64,000 nucleotides of DNA from the NCBI RefSeq assembly GCF_003934165.1, contig NZ_RKST01000021.1, forward strand, positions 1 to 64,000, written 5' to 3'. The DNA comes from Borborobacter arsenicus. GTDB taxonomy: Bacteria; Pseudomonadota; Alphaproteobacteria; Rhizobiales; Rhizobiaceae. Of the stretch, positions 35,374 through 46,103 are shown piece by piece; position 1 is the first letter of the stretch; each line of letters opens with the position of its first letter. The notes below the pieces were generated by a model. It saw only the letters and a program-made list of their open reading frames with translations. It was not told where the DNA came from and ran no database searches. The translations under genes and the position numbers were made by a program.

Positions 35374-38364
35374 TTATTCGCCGAGCGCGTCGTCGAGGAA
35401 GGCCTGGAGCTGCGCCAGATGCTTGGACATCAGGCCGGTGGCGGGCGATGCCGCAGCGGGCCTGCCGGTATAGCGGACACGCTGATGCTTGGCCTCGATA
35501 TGGGCAAGCACCCACTCCAGATAGGGATCGATGAAGGACCAGGCGCCCATGTTCTTCGGCTCTTCCTGGCACCACACCATCTCCGCATTGCGGAAACGCG
35601 ACAGTTCGGTGATCAGCGCCTTGGCCGGGAACGGGTAGAGCTGTTCGACGCGCAGCAGATAGATATCGTTGATGCCGCGCTTCTCACGCTCCTCGTAGAG
35701 GTCGTAATAGACCTTGCCCGAGCACAGCACGACGCGCCTGATCTTGGAGTCACGAGCCAGCTTGACCGTGTCCTTGCCCGGATATTGCGCATCGTCCCAC
35801 AGCAGGCGGTGGAACGAGCTCTCGCCCGACAGCTCGGCAATGGTCGACACCGCCCGCTTGTGGCGCAGCAGCGACTTGGGCGTCATCAGGATCAGCGGCT
35901 TGCGGAAGTCGCGCTTCAGCTGGCGGCGCAATATGTGGAAATAGTTAGCCGGCGTCGAGCAGTTCGCGACCTGCATATTGTCCTCGGCGCAAAGCTGCAG
36001 GAAGCGTTCGAGGCGAGCCGACGAATGCTCCGGTCCCTGGCCCTCATAGCCATGCGGCAGCAGGCACACCAGGCCGGACATTCTGAGCCATTTGCGCTCG
36101 CCCGACGAGATGAACTGGTCGAACACCACCTGCGCGCCGTTGGCGAAGTCGCCGAACTGCGCTTCCCACAAGGTCAGCGCCTTCGGGTCGGCCAGCGAAT
36201 AGCCATATTCGAAGCCGAGCACCGCTTCTTCCGAGAGCATCGAATTGATGACCTCGAACGGAGCCTGGGCCGCGCTCAGATTGTTGAGCGGGATATAGCG
36301 GGTCTCGTCGCGCTGGTCATAGAGCACCGAATGGCGCTGCGAGAAGGTGCCGCGCTCCGAATCCTGGCCGGACAGGCGTACCGGATTGCCGTCGAGCAGG
36401 ATCGAGCCGAAAGCCAGCGCCTCGGCCGTCGACCAGTCGATGCCTTCGCCCGAATCGATCATCTTGCGCCGCGCTTCCATGAAGCGTGCGATGGTCCTGT
36501 GCGCCTCGAAGCCTTCCGGCACTTCCGTCAGCTTCTTGCCGATCTCCTTCAGCATCTTGACCGGCATGGCGGTCTTGCCGCGCCGCTGCTCGTCCTGGTT
36601 GTCGGCGGTGCGCAGGCCCGACCACGCGCCATCCAGCCAGTCGGCCTTGTTGGGCTTGTACTGCTGGCCGATCTCCCATTCCGATTCCAGATGGGCGCGC
36701 CAGTCTGCCTTCATCCGGTCGAGGTCGCCCTGGCTGACAAGGCCTTCCGCCAGCAGCTTGTCGGCGTAGATCTGGGCCGTCGTCTTATGGGCCCGGATGT
36801 TGCGATACATGATCGGCTGCGTGAATGCCGGCTCGTCGCCTTCATTGTGGCCGAAGCGGCGATAGCAGAACATGTCGACCACCACCGGCTTGCGGAACTT
36901 CATGCGGAATTCGGTCGCCACCTTGGCCGCATAGACCACGGCTTCCGGATCGTCGCCATTCACATGGAAGATCGGCGCCTCGATCATCTTGGCCACATCC
37001 GACGGATAGGGCGAAGACCGCGAGAAGCGTGGATTGGTGGTGAAACCGATCTGGTTGTTGATGATGAAATGCAGCGTGCCGGCAACGCGGTGACCGCGCA
37101 GGCCCGACAGACCGAGGATTTCCGCGATCACGCCCTGGCCGGCGAAGGCGGCATCGCCATGCAGCAGCAGAGGCAGCACCTTGGAGCGCACCTCCAACGG
37201 CACGATCTCGTCGCGCGGCGTGCGGCCATAGAGCTGGTCCTGCTTGGCGCGGGCCTTGCCCATCACCACCGGATCGACGATCTCCAGATGCGAGGGATTG
37301 GCCGTCAGCGACAGATGCACCTTGTTGCCGTCGAATTCGCGGTCCGACGAAGCGCCGAGATGGTACTTCACGTCGCCCGAGCCCTCGACATCGTCGGGCG
37401 CATAGGAGCCGCCCTTGAATTCGTGGAAAATGGCGCGATGCGGCTTGGCCATCACCTGGGACAGCACGTTGAGGCGGCCGCGATGGGCCATGCCGAGCAC
37501 GATTTCCTTTAGGCCCAGCGAGCCGCCGCGCTTGACGATCTGTTCCAGCGCCGGGATCAGCGATTCACCGCCATCCAGGCCGAAGCGCTTGGTGCCCTTG
37601 TATTTGACGTCGATGAACTGCTCGAAGCCCTCGGCTTCCACCAGCTTCTGCAGGATCGCCACCTTGCCCTCGGCGGTGAAGGCGATTCCCTTGTCCGGAC
37701 CCTCGATGCGCGCCTGGATCCAGGCCTTTTCCTCAGGATCGGAAATATGCATGAACTCCACGCCGAGCGTCGAGCAATAGGTCCGCTTGAGGATCTCCAG
37801 CATCTGCCGGATGCTGCCGAATTCCAGCCCCAGCACATTGTCGAGGAAGATGGGGCGGTCGTAGTCGGCTGCGGTGAAACCGTAATTTTCCGGCGACAGT
37901 TCGTTGTAGTCCTCGAGCGGCTTGGCGATACCGAGCGGATCGAGATTGGCATGCAGATGGCCGCGCATGCGATAGGCGCGGATCATCATGATGGCATGAA
38001 CAGAATCGCGGGTCGCCTGATGCACGTCCGCTTCGGTCAGCGCCACGCCCTTTGCGCTCGCCCTGTCCTTGACCTTCGTCTCGATATGCTTTTCGACCAG
38101 GCCCCAATTGCCGTCGAGCGCCGAAACCAGTTCGCCATTGGCGACCAGCGGCCAGCCGGGCTTCTTCCACGAAGCGCCCTCGGCGTTCTTCCTCACATCG
38201 CCGGCATCGTCCTTCAGCGACGCGAAGAAATCCTGCCACTGCTGGTCGACCGAAGACGGGTCCTCCTGATAGGCGGCATAAAGCGCCTCTATGTAGTCGG
38301 CATTGCCGCCATAGAGGAATGACGTCAGGGAAAATTGGTCGTTGGCCTGATCCTGTCGCGCCAT
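35374..38364 (-). CDS. sucA: 2-oxoglutarate dehydrogenase E1 component
   Basis: A 996-residue thiamine-diphosphate dehydrogenase that decarboxylates 2-oxoglutarate. The N terminus has the E1o signature FLYGGNADYIEALYAAYQED. MAHRGRLNVL near residue 290 and GDAAFAGQGVIAE near 400 belong to the ThDP domain; VCLLPHGYEGQGPEHSSARL near 770 and WCQEEPKNMGAW near 935 to the transketolase C-terminal part. Preceded by a spacer with a 10-bp inverted repeat after sucD. Confidence 0.97.
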   Translation of the reverse strand: MARQDQANDQFSLTSFLYGGNADYIEALYAAYQEDPSSVDQQWQDFFASLKDDAGDVRKNAEGASWKKPGWPLVANGELVSALDGNWGLVEKHIETKVKDRASAKGVALTEADVHQATRDSVHAIMMIRAYRMRGHLHANLDPLGIAKPLEDYNELSPENYGFTAADYDRPIFLDNVLGLEFGSIRQMLEILKRTYCSTLGVEFMHISDPEEKAWIQARIEGPDKGIAFTAEGKVAILQKLVEAEGFEQFIDVKYKGTKRFGLDGGESLIPALEQIVKRGGSLGLKEIVLGMAHRGRLNVLSQVMAKPHRAIFHEFKGGSYAPDDVEGSGDVKYHLGASSDREFDGNKVHLSLTANPSHLEIVDPVVMGKARAKQDQLYGRTPRDEIVPLEVRSKVLPLLLHGDAAFAGQGVIAEILGLSGLRGHRVAGTLHFIINNQIGFTTNPRFSRSSPYPSDVAKMIEAPIFHVNGDDPEAVVYAAKVATEFRMKFRKPVVVDMFCYRRFGHNEGDEPAFTQPIMYRNIRAHKTTAQIYADKLLAEGLVSQGDLDRMKADWRAHLESEWEIGQQYKPNKADWLDGAWSGLRTADNQDEQRRGKTAMPVKMLKEIGKKLTEVPEGFEAHRTIARFMEARRKMIDSGEGIDWSTAEALAFGSILLDGNPVRLSGQDSERGTFSQRHSVLYDQRDETRYIPLNNLSAAQAPFEVINSMLSEEAVLGFEYGYSLADPKALTLWEAQFGDFANGAQVVFDQFISSGERKWLRMSGLVCLLPHGYEGQGPEHSSARLERFLQLCAEDNMQVANCSTPANYFHILRRQLKRDFRKPLILMTPKSLLRHKRAVSTIAELSGESSFHRLLWDDAQYPGKDTVKLARDSKIRRVVLCSGKVYYDLYEEREKRGINDIYLLRVEQLYPFPAKALITELSRFRNAEMVWCQEEPKNMGAWSFIDPYLEWVLAHIEAKHQRVRYTGRPAAASPATGLMSKHLAQLQAFLDDALGE

Positions 38365-38414
38365 CTTATCACCGGAGCCTTCAGCCCCGTCTCCTGTTTT
38401 CGGGCAGCCGGTCC

Positions 38415-38456
38415 TCGGCAGTCGATAATCGGTAAAGAGTCTGCTCCGACTGCCGA
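38415..38456. other. Inverted repeat between sucD and sucA
   Basis: TCGGCAGTCG (38415-38424) and CGACTGCCGA (38447-38456) are perfect 10-base complements with a 22-base loop. The 3' side repeats related GACTGCC words. It may be an mRNA processing or stability element inside the suc operon. No T-run. Confidence 0.5.
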
Positions 38457-38474
38457 CCGCCCGTTGCCGACTGC

Positions 38475-39377
38475 CTAACCTTTGATTGCCTCAAGCAGTG
38501 TTGTGCCAAGTCGTGCCGGTGAAGGCGAAACGCGGATGCCCGCCGCCTCCATCGCCGCAATCTTGTCTTCCGCCCCGCCCTTACCGCCGGAAATGACGGC
38601 GCCGGCATGCCCCATGGTGCGGCCGGCCGGAGCCGTGCGCCCGGCGATGAAGCCGGCCATCGGCTTCCTGCGGCCGCGCTTTGCCTCATCCATGATGAAC
38701 TGGGCTGCATCTTCTTCCGCCGAGCCGCCGATCTCGCCGATCATGATGATCGACTTGGTCTCGTCGTCGGCCAGGAACATCTCCAGCATGTCGATGAATT
38801 CCGTTCCCTTGACCGGATCACCGCCGATGCCGACCGCCGTGGTCTGGCCAAGGCCTGCATTGGTGGTCTGGAACACCGCCTCGTAGGTAAGCGTTCCGGA
38901 GCGCGAAACAACGCCGACCGAGCCCTTGCGGAAGATGTTGCCGGGCATGATGCCGATCTTGCATTCGTCAGGCGTGACGATGCCGGGGCAGTTCGGGCCG
39001 ACCAGCCGCGACTTCGACTTGTCGAGCCGCGCCTTGACCTTGACCATGTCCATCACCGGAATGCCTTCGGTAATGCACACGATCAGTGGGATTTCCGCCT
39101 CGATCGCCTCGATGATCGCGGCAGCGGCACCTGCCGGCGGCACATAGACGACGGAGGCGTTGGCGTCCGTCCTTTCCTTGCCCTCGGCAACCGAAGCGAA
39201 GATGGGCAGGTTTTCGCCCTTCGAACCGGCCCAGGTTTCGCCACCCTTCTTGGGATGGATGCCGCCGACCATCTTGGTGCCGTGATAGGCCAGCGCCTGC
39301 TCGGTGTGGAATGTACCGGTCTTGCCGGTCAGGCCCTGAACGAGAACCTTGGTGTCTTTGTTGATGAGAATGGACAT
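38475..39377 (-). CDS. sucD: Succinyl-CoA ligase (ADP/GDP-forming) alpha subunit
   Basis: A 300-residue subunit: Rossmann CoA-binding domain ([20 protein letters not shown] near residue 12) and the phosphohistidine segment [21 protein letters not shown] near 252, with the active-site His. It catalyses the substrate-level phosphorylation step of the TCA cycle together with SucC. It begins 6 bases after the sucC stop. Confidence 0.97.
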   Translation of the reverse strand: MSILINKDTKVLVQGLTGKTGTFHTEQALAYHGTKMVGGIHPKKGGETWAGSKGENLPIFASVAEGKERTDANASVVYVPPAGAAAAIIEAIEAEIPLIVCITEGIPVMDMVKVKARLDKSKSRLVGPNCPGIVTPDECKIGIMPGNIFRKGSVGVVSRSGTLTYEAVFQTTNAGLGQTTAVGIGGDPVKGTEFIDMLEMFLADDETKSIIMIGEIGGSAEEDAAQFIMDEAKRGRRKPMAGFIAGRTAPAGRTMGHAGAVISGGKGGAEDKIAAMEAAGIRVSPSPARLGTTLLEAIKG

Positions 39378-39383
39378 CTGGGC

Positions 39384-40580
39384 TCAGTTCCCCTTCACGG
39401 CCTTGACGATCTTCTGCGCGGCGTCGTCGAGATCGTCGGCCGACGTCACATTGAGCCCGCTTTCGCGAATGATCTTCTTGCCAAGCTCGACATTGGTGCC
39501 TTCGAGCCGCACGACCAGCGGCACCTGGAGCCCCACTTCCTTGACCGCCGCGACCACGCCTTCGGCGATGACGTCGCATTTCATGATGCCGCCGAAGATG
39601 TTGACCAGGATGCCCTTCACCGCCGGGTCCTTGGTGATGATCTTGAAGGCCGCCGTCACTTTCTCCTTGCTGGCGCCGCCGCCGACATCGAGGAAGTTTG
39701 CCGGCTCGGCACCATAGAGCTTGATGATGTCCATCGTTGCCATGGCAAGGCCGGCGCCGTTGACCATGCAGCCGATATTGCCGTCGAGCGCGACATAGGC
39801 GAGGTCGTATTTCGACGCCTCGATCTCCTTCTCGTCTTCCTCGGTGGTGTCGCGCAGTTCAATCACGTCCGGGTGACGGAACAGCGCATTATTATCGAAG
39901 GACACCTTGGCGTCGAGGACGCGCAGCCGGCCGTTCTTCATGACGATCAGCGGGTTGACCTCCAGCAGGCTCATGTCCTTTTCGACAAAGGCCCTGTAGA
40001 GGAGCGGGAACAGCTTCTCGCCGTCGCTCGCCGCATCACCGTCAAGCTTCAGCGCCGCATTGAGCTTCTTCACATCGTCCGCCGTCACGCCCTGTTCGGG
40101 GTCGATGGCCACGGTGATGATCTTTTCGGGCGTGGCTTCCGCCACCGCCTCGATGTCCATGCCGCCCTCGGTCGAAACCACGAAAGCGACACGGCCGACG
40201 CTGCGGTCGACCAGCAGCGACAGATAAAGCTCGCGGTCGATGTCCGCACCGTCCTCGATATAGAGGCGGTTGACCTGCTTGCCGGCAGCTCCGGTCTGCT
40301 TGGTCACCAGGATCGAGCCAAGCATCTCATTGACGTTGGCGACGACGTCCTCGATCGACTTGGCCAGCCGCACGCCGCCCTTGGCATCCGCCGGCAGTTC
40401 CTTGAACTTGCCCTTGCCGCGTCCGCCGGCATGGATCTGGCTCTTCACCACATAGAGCGGGCCGGGAAGGGCCTTGGCGGCAGCTTCGGCTTCATTCGCC
40501 TTGAAGACCGGCACACCCTCGGCCACCGGCGCGCCGAAGCCCTTCAGCAGTTGCTTGGCTTGGTACTCATGGATGTTCAT
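39384..40580 (-). CDS. sucC: Succinyl-CoA ligase beta subunit
   Basis: A 398-residue ATP-grasp protein: [20 protein letters not shown] at the N terminus, [14 protein letters not shown] near residue 46, EVNPLIV near 205 and the C-terminal ligase CoA domain with [14 protein letters not shown] near 320. Nucleotide-binding and specificity subunit; partner of SucD. Located 9 bases after mdh. Confidence 0.97.
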   Translation of the reverse strand: MNIHEYQAKQLLKGFGAPVAEGVPVFKANEAEAAAKALPGPLYVVKSQIHAGGRGKGKFKELPADAKGGVRLAKSIEDVVANVNEMLGSILVTKQTGAAGKQVNRLYIEDGADIDRELYLSLLVDRSVGRVAFVVSTEGGMDIEAVAEATPEKIITVAIDPEQGVTADDVKKLNAALKLDGDAASDGEKLFPLLYRAFVEKDMSLLEVNPLIVMKNGRLRVLDAKVSFDNNALFRHPDVIELRDTTEEDEKEIEASKYDLAYVALDGNIGCMVNGAGLAMATMDIIKLYGAEPANFLDVGGGASKEKVTAAFKIITKDPAVKGILVNIFGGIMKCDVIAEGVVAAVKEVGLQVPLVVRLEGTNVELGKKIIRESGLNVTSADDLDDAAQKIVKAVKGN

Positions 40581-40589
40581 CGCGGACCC

Positions 40590-41666
<1,077 letters not shown>

Positions 41667-41769
41667 CTATGGCCTTGGAAATTCAACCGATTATTTCACC
41701 ATCAAGGATTTCAAACGGTTAGAACAAGTTGGATTTACGTAAACGTCAAAGTTTTAAGGCAAGTTGCCT

Positions 41770-42978
41770 TCAACGAACCTGGGTTTGCGCCAGCTTCGCC
41801 TCGGCGGCCAGGAATGCCCGCCGCCGCTCCCAGCTTTCAAGCCATTCGCGGCTCTGCATTTCCATCAGACGCGACACGGTGCGATCGAATTCAAAAGCCT
41901 CCGTCACCCCCGGCCGTCCGGCATAGAGGCGGTCCGGGGAAACATCGGCGCTCAGGATAAGATGCTTGCCTTTGTCGTAGAGCGTGTCGATCAGCAGGAT
42001 GAAGCGCTTCGTGGCGCTGCGCAGCGTCTGGTCCAGCACCGGCACGCGATCGATGAAGAATGTGTCGAACCGCTCCGCAAGCGCCATGTAGTCGCGCGCG
42101 CCGAGCGGCTTTTCGCAAAGATCGGCGAAGGTGAAGCGCGCGGCCTCGCCCACCGCCTGCGGCACGACGATGTGCCGGCCCTTGACGCTGATCGTGGTGG
42201 ATGTGGCGGGCGCACCGCCGGTCATTGCCTGCCATGCCTCGTCCATGCGCCGGTCGGTCTGCGGCCCGGCAGGCGTGAGATAGACCGGTATGCGGTCGAG
42301 CTTCTCCAGGCGATAGTCCTTGTCGGAATCGAGATCGAGAATATCGGCATGGCGCTTGAGCAGGCCGATGAAGGGCGTGAAAAGCGCCCGGTTCAGCCCG
42401 TCCCGATAAAGGTCGTCGGGGGCCACATTCGACGTCGCCACCAGCACCACGCCTTGCGCGAAGAGGGCCGAAAACAGGCGCGACAGGATCATCGCATCGG
42501 CAATGTCGGTCACCGAGAACTCATCGAAGCACAACACCCAGGCTTCTTCGGCAAGGGCCTTGGCGACCGGCGGGATCGGGTCGTCTTGCCTGGTGTCGCC
42601 ATTCTTGCGGGCAAGGCGGTGCTTCTGGATGCGGTCCTGCGTATCGGCCATGAAGTCGTTGAAATGGATGCGGCGCTTGCGGCGCACCGGAACCAGTTCA
42701 AAGAACATGTCCATCAGCATGGTCTTGCCGCGGCCGACATCGCCGTGGATGTAAAGCCCCTTGACCGGCGCCAATGTCTCGCGCTTGCGGGCAAACAGCC
42801 AGCCCAATGCGCTCGCCTTGCTTGCCAGCCGCTTGGCGCATAGCTCATCGATCAAATGGTCCAGTGCGGTTGCCACCGCCTCCTGCGCCGGGTCACGCTG
42901 CAGCGCCCCGGTTTCGGCCAGATGGGCATAGCGCTGCATGACGGTTGCCCTCGTCTGGATACCGTCACGCAGATGCAT
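41770..42978 (-). CDS. zapE: AFG1-family ATPase (ZapE-like)
   Basis: A 402-residue P-loop ATPase: GLYIHGDVGRGKTMLMDMFF (Walker A, near residues 74-93), LCFDEFSVTDIADAMIL (Walker B) and VATSNVAPDDLYRDGLNR (sensor region). In Escherichia coli ZapE influences Z-ring dynamics; mitochondrial AFG1 assists membrane protein turnover. Start is the ATG at 42978 or an ATG 39 bases later with GAGGG upstream. Confidence 0.92.
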   Translation of the reverse strand: MHLRDGIQTRATVMQRYAHLAETGALQRDPAQEAVATALDHLIDELCAKRLASKASALGWLFARKRETLAPVKGLYIHGDVGRGKTMLMDMFFELVPVRRKRRIHFNDFMADTQDRIQKHRLARKNGDTRQDDPIPPVAKALAEEAWVLCFDEFSVTDIADAMILSRLFSALFAQGVVLVATSNVAPDDLYRDGLNRALFTPFIGLLKRHADILDLDSDKDYRLEKLDRIPVYLTPAGPQTDRRMDEAWQAMTGGAPATSTTISVKGRHIVVPQAVGEAARFTFADLCEKPLGARDYMALAERFDTFFIDRVPVLDQTLRSATKRFILLIDTLYDKGKHLILSADVSPDRLYAGRPGVTEAFEFDRTVSRLMEMQSREWLESWERRRAFLAAEAKLAQTQVR

Positions 42979-43086
42979 CGATCATTTCACCGCAATTGGG
43001 CCGGCAGTTGCGCTGCACTCGGCCGCAGGAGAAAAAGGTCATCGTCTTTCCGGCCGCTCATCTGGCTGACGCAGCCGCCCGTCACC

Positions 43087-43620
43087 TCAACGGCTGAGCG
43101 AAATCGGCACGCCGCTTTCGGTCTGGCCGTCGAATTTCTCCGGTCCCGAAGAATAGAGCCGCGCCAGCGTGCCGCCACTCTCGTCATAGAGCGTAAGCTG
43201 CTTGCCGGCGACATTCCACGACTTCACGCCATCGATCGGAGCGGGGCAGCGCAGGGGACCCGCACGAAAGCCCTGGCCGAACTTGGTCTGCGGCGTGGCA
43301 ACCCGGCAACTCTGACCGGCGACGGAGGCATTCCACACGCCCGCGACATTGCCGGCCGTCAGATCCGGCGCATTTGCTGCCGGTTCCGGCGGCAGGGCCG
43401 CCATCTGCGTGCCGCCGGGCGCAGCGGGGAACTGCGACGGATCGGCGGCGGTGCCGGGGGCGGCAGGCGGGGGCAGTTGCCCGGTCGTCACCTGGCCGGC
43501 GGGCGCTGGCGTAAGCGGCGCAGGCTGCGTGTCCAGCGACGACATGCGCGAGCTTTGGCAACCGCCGATTGTCAGCACTGCCAGCGAAAAGGCCAACAGG
43601 CCGGTTTTCGAAAAATTCAT
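43087..43620 (-). CDS. omp19: Outer-membrane lipoprotein, protease inhibitor Inh/Omp19 family
   Basis: 177 residues from the ATG at 43620, just after GGAGGTGTGG. Signal peptide with lipobox IGGC (Cys about 21), a Pro/Ala-rich linker, then an AprI/Inh domain with VAGVWNASVAGQSCRVATPQ and GQGFRAGPLRCP, two cysteines and a LYSSGPEKFDGQT end. From memory the length and segments match Brucella Omp19, a lipoprotein that inhibits host proteases. The frame is open to 43659 but the extension lacks sense. Confidence 0.9.
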   Translation of the reverse strand: MNFSKTGLLAFSLAVLTIGGCQSSRMSSLDTQPAPLTPAPAGQVTTGQLPPPAAPGTAADPSQFPAAPGGTQMAALPPEPAANAPDLTAGNVAGVWNASVAGQSCRVATPQTKFGQGFRAGPLRCPAPIDGVKSWNVAGKQLTLYDESGGTLARLYSSGPEKFDGQTESGVPISLSR

Positions 43621-43805
43621 TCCACACCTCCGTCGGAGCCGACATGCGCGTCCGATCAATGCATCACCCCCCGGTAAACATGGTGATGTTGGCGGTATTT
43701 CAACCAGATATGGTTAAAATAGGGTTTGTTGCTAAAACTGTTGCAAAAATATCTCTATAGCAGCATCGACAGAGTGCCGAGTAGTCCGGCTTTTACAAGC
43801 AGCAA

Positions 43806-44360
43806 TTATCCGCGCCGGACCGGGATTGCCAGGCTGGGAACGAATACATAGCCATCCGGACCGATGATGTGACATTCACGCAGCCCATGCGGCTTGTCGA
43901 TCGATCCGGAAAGCACGGTGTGGTCATGTTTTCGCGCCAGGGCCTCGACACGGTCCGAATCGGCGCCATAGAGCCGGATTTCCAGCCCGGCACCGCGCGT
44001 TTCCACCTCGCTGATCACGCCGCTCATCGGATTGTCCTGATAGGAATGGTCGGCATGCAGCATGAAGACGGAGCCTAGAGCATTTTGCAGCCAAGTGGAA
44101 TCACTTGGCGTCGCACAAATGCGGCAAAAACAAACAGATAGAGCGGCAGCCCGGATTTATCCGGGCGCCCGCCGCTCTAGGAGTTCGACCGCCGCAAAAT
44201 CCTCGTCCGCATACACGATAGTGGCGCAAAGCACATTGCGGCAGAACTCCTCCATCGGTGCGATTTCACGCACCAGCAGGTTCACTCCGACGCCACGCGG
44301 TAGCGACCGTCCAAAATCCTCTGCTGCCATCCATGGCTGCCCGGTTCGCTTCTTCACCAT
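43806..44360 (-). pseudogene. VOC/glyoxalase-family gene interrupted by a palindromic element
   Basis: Two fragments in the same frame make one VOC protein: an N-terminal part from 44360 (VGVNLLVREIAP, FCRNVLCATIVYADEDF) that runs into a TAA at 44157-44159, and a C-terminal part at 43806-44063 (MLHADHSYQDNP, GLRECHIIGPDGYVFVPS). Between them lies 102 bases flanked by CTAG. Removing that unit joins the two parts exactly in frame (VELLGSVFMLHADH). The protein would be about 150 residues. Either half may still be translated. Confidence 0.82.
44079..44180. repeat. Small palindromic mobile element (RIME-like) inside the VOC gene
   Basis: A 102-bp unit between CTAG at 44075-44078 and CTAG at 44177-44180. 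Ends are AGAGC and GCTCT inverted repeats. It contains the hairpin CCAAGTG/CACTTGG. A shorter related copy is at 45154-45202. CTAG duplication suggests target-site duplication, as for MITEs. Confidence 0.78.
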
Positions 44361-44380
44361 GATACAGGATCGGGAATCCG

Positions 44381-44761
44381 CTACGCTTCCACCAGCCGCA
44401 ACGTCTTGTCGAAGACGCTGAGCACACGGGCAAGCTCATGACCGCGCTTGAGGATCAGGCCGCCTGCCGCGACCACGCTGAAAGCCCCCTGCTTGCGCGC
44501 GAGTTTCGGGTTCTTCACGATCTGGAACAGCGGATGCTCGCGCGACCGCCGGAAAACCGAGAAGACGGCGCGATCGGAAAGATGGTCGATGGCATAGTCA
44601 CGCCATTCATTGGCCGCCACCATCCGGCCATAGACCCGAAGAATCTGGTCCAGTTCGCGTCGATCGAAGGAGACGATAAGGGCCTGTCGCGCCCGTCTTG
44701 CCTCATGAAGGGGAATCAATATGGCGGATTCTTCCCCACCCTCCTCTGCGCGATCGGTCAT
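44381..44761 (-). CDS. DUF2794 protein
   Basis: About 126 residues from the ATG at 44761 (MTDRAEEGGEESAILIPL), preceded by GGAAGG. The body has VSFDRRELDQILRVYGRMVA, EWRDYAIDHLSDRAVFSVFR and KNPKLARKQGAFSVVAAG, matching the small alphaproteobacterial DUF2794 family of unknown function. The open frame extends to 44836 without a good start. Cytosolic, no membrane segment. Confidence 0.82.
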   Translation of the reverse strand: MTDRAEEGGEESAILIPLHEARRARQALIVSFDRRELDQILRVYGRMVAANEWRDYAIDHLSDRAVFSVFRRSREHPLFQIVKNPKLARKQGAFSVVAAGGLILKRGHELARVLSVFDKTLRLVEA

Positions 44762-44984
44762 TCGGATGAACCTTCCGTGACAGTTGACTAGGGTCAAGCG
44801 TCGCCCGATCGCGCATGAAAAGCAAGCCGCAATCACGCCCGGTTATCCTGCAAGGGGCGCCCGTCAACGATCAAAACAGTGGATGCTGGTCACAAACAGG
44901 CACAAACTGTTTTCATTGGTGATGCGTCGCCACATTTCTGACACTTTTTACCCAACCTCCCGCCCCATTGTCGGACGATTTTAT

Positions 44985-45146
44985 GGGTGTTGCCTGAGAC
45001 GGTTCGGTCCGGCACTGGCCTGTAAACCCCAAGCCCCCCGCCCACGGGTCGGAGTCGGATCGAACCAACCTCGGCTTCCCCAAGGATATGGGTTACATCC
45101 AGAAGCGAATTTGCCGGTGTCGACACTCTGTGGGCGCCGGTTTTTT
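44985..45146 (+). ncRNA. ssrS: Structured RNA candidate, resembles 6S RNA
   Basis: The ends pair as GGGTGTTG (44985-44992) with CGACACTC (45121-45128), an 8-bp closing stem with G-U pairs. Inside, GGTTCGGTCCGGC (45001-45013) pairs along all 13 positions with GTCGGATCGAACC (45054-45066). The 3' strand of the bubble has GGGTTACA (45090-45097), a word also present near the 3' end of Escherichia coli 6S RNA. A CCGGTG/CGCCGG hairpin and T6 (45141-45146) follow as terminator. Layout (closing stem, bubble, long apical stem) fits 6S, which binds sigma-70 RNA polymerase. The identification is inference; it could be another structured RNA. Confidence 0.5.
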
Positions 45147-45153
45147 AACGCCT

Positions 45154-45202
45154 GGAGCATTTGCAGCCAGACGGAATCGTCTGGCGTTGCACAGATAGAG
45201 CG
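45154..45202 (+). repeat. RIME-like repeat, short copy
   Basis: GGAGCATTTGCAGCCAGACG, then GAAT, then CGTCTGGCGTTGCACAGATA matches the element at 44079-44180 with an internal deletion. The hairpin arms differ (CCAGACG/CGTCTGG against CCAAGTG/CACTTGG) but still pair. Confidence 0.75.
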
Positions 45203-45235
45203 AAAGCCGATCTTCCAAAAACAAGTGGTGACGGC

Positions 45236-45988
45236 TCAATCCGAATAGCGCAGCACGGCAGCCCCGAGCACAGGTCCGGGCTCGCCTTCCTTGCTTACCG
45301 ACTGGAGAAGCACCGCACAGCCGCCATTGCGCGCAATCTTGCTCGCCGGCAGCTCATAGGTGGCGGCCTCGCCGTGCCACATGCCCCCTGTCTGGATATC
45401 CGAGACGGCGTTCCAATAAGTAACGGTACGACCCTTATTCTCACCCGTGCCGATCCCCACCGGGGTCGGTGGATCGAAATAGACCAGCACCAGATGAGCC
45501 TTGCCCGATCCATCCTGCGAAGGACCGGCCTGGATCATCAGACTATCTCCCGATCGCTCCACGCTCACGCTGACCGACATGCCCTGCCCGGCCTCATCCA
45601 GTTCCGCCAGCCCGTCCATGATATCGGCGCGCTTGGCGCCATTGACATGAATGCGGCCATTGATCACGACCTGCGGCGTGTAGACCGACCGCGAACCGAA
45701 GGAGCGCATATAGCCATATTGGCGCTCGGTGCTCTCGGGCTTGCTCATCTTGTCGCGCCAGCCGAGATAGTCCCAATAGTCGACATGATAGGCCAGTGCC
45801 ACGAAGTCCGGATTCTTGGCGAATTCCTGGAAAAGCGCGTCGGCGGGCGGGCAGGAACTGCAGCCCTGGCTGGTGAACAATTCAATCACGCCGTCGGGCC
45901 TTGAGGTGTCGTCGGCCAAAGCTGTTCCCGCAAAAACCGGCAGGAGCATCAGGGCTACTGCCTGTGACAGGAAGAATCGATATTTCAT
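45236..45988 (-). CDS. DUF1223 thioredoxin-like secreted protein
   Basis: 250 residues from the ATG at 45988 (MKYRFFLSQAVALMLL), with a signal peptide cleaved near GTALADD. A CxxC in LFTSQGCSSCPPADALF (about residues 38-54) and VYTPQVVINGR near 118 give the thioredoxin-like fold of DUF1223. A second half of beta character ends RNGGCAVLLQSV. Periplasmic redox or folding role likely but unproven. The frame opens at 46042; the later ATG gives the proper signal peptide. Confidence 0.88.
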   Translation of the reverse strand: MKYRFFLSQAVALMLLPVFAGTALADDTSRPDGVIELFTSQGCSSCPPADALFQEFAKNPDFVALAYHVDYWDYLGWRDKMSKPESTERQYGYMRSFGSRSVYTPQVVINGRIHVNGAKRADIMDGLAELDEAGQGMSVSVSVERSGDSLMIQAGPSQDGSGKAHLVLVYFDPPTPVGIGTGENKGRTVTYWNAVSDIQTGGMWHGEAATYELPASKIARNGGCAVLLQSVSKEGEPGPVLGAAVLRYSD

Positions 45989-46103
45989 GGCCGTTCCACA
46001 AACACTGCCCGGCGTAACCGGTCTCTTCTTTTCCCGAAACAATAGGCAGTGACGCCATCAACCAAAAGTCACGTTGCGGTGACAGGCGGCTCAACGCACA
46101 TGA

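Larger units (their letters stand above)
44762..45235. other. Intergenic region with structured RNA candidate and repeat
   Basis: A 474-base stretch without a protein gene. It holds the RNA candidate at 44985-45146 and a RIME-like repeat at 45154-45202. The first about 220 bases show nothing else I can name. Confidence 0.6.

Noticed and set aside
35419-37512. A 697-codon plus-strand frame opposite sucA
   Set aside because: Antisense shadow of the 2-oxoglutarate dehydrogenase gene; no motifs.
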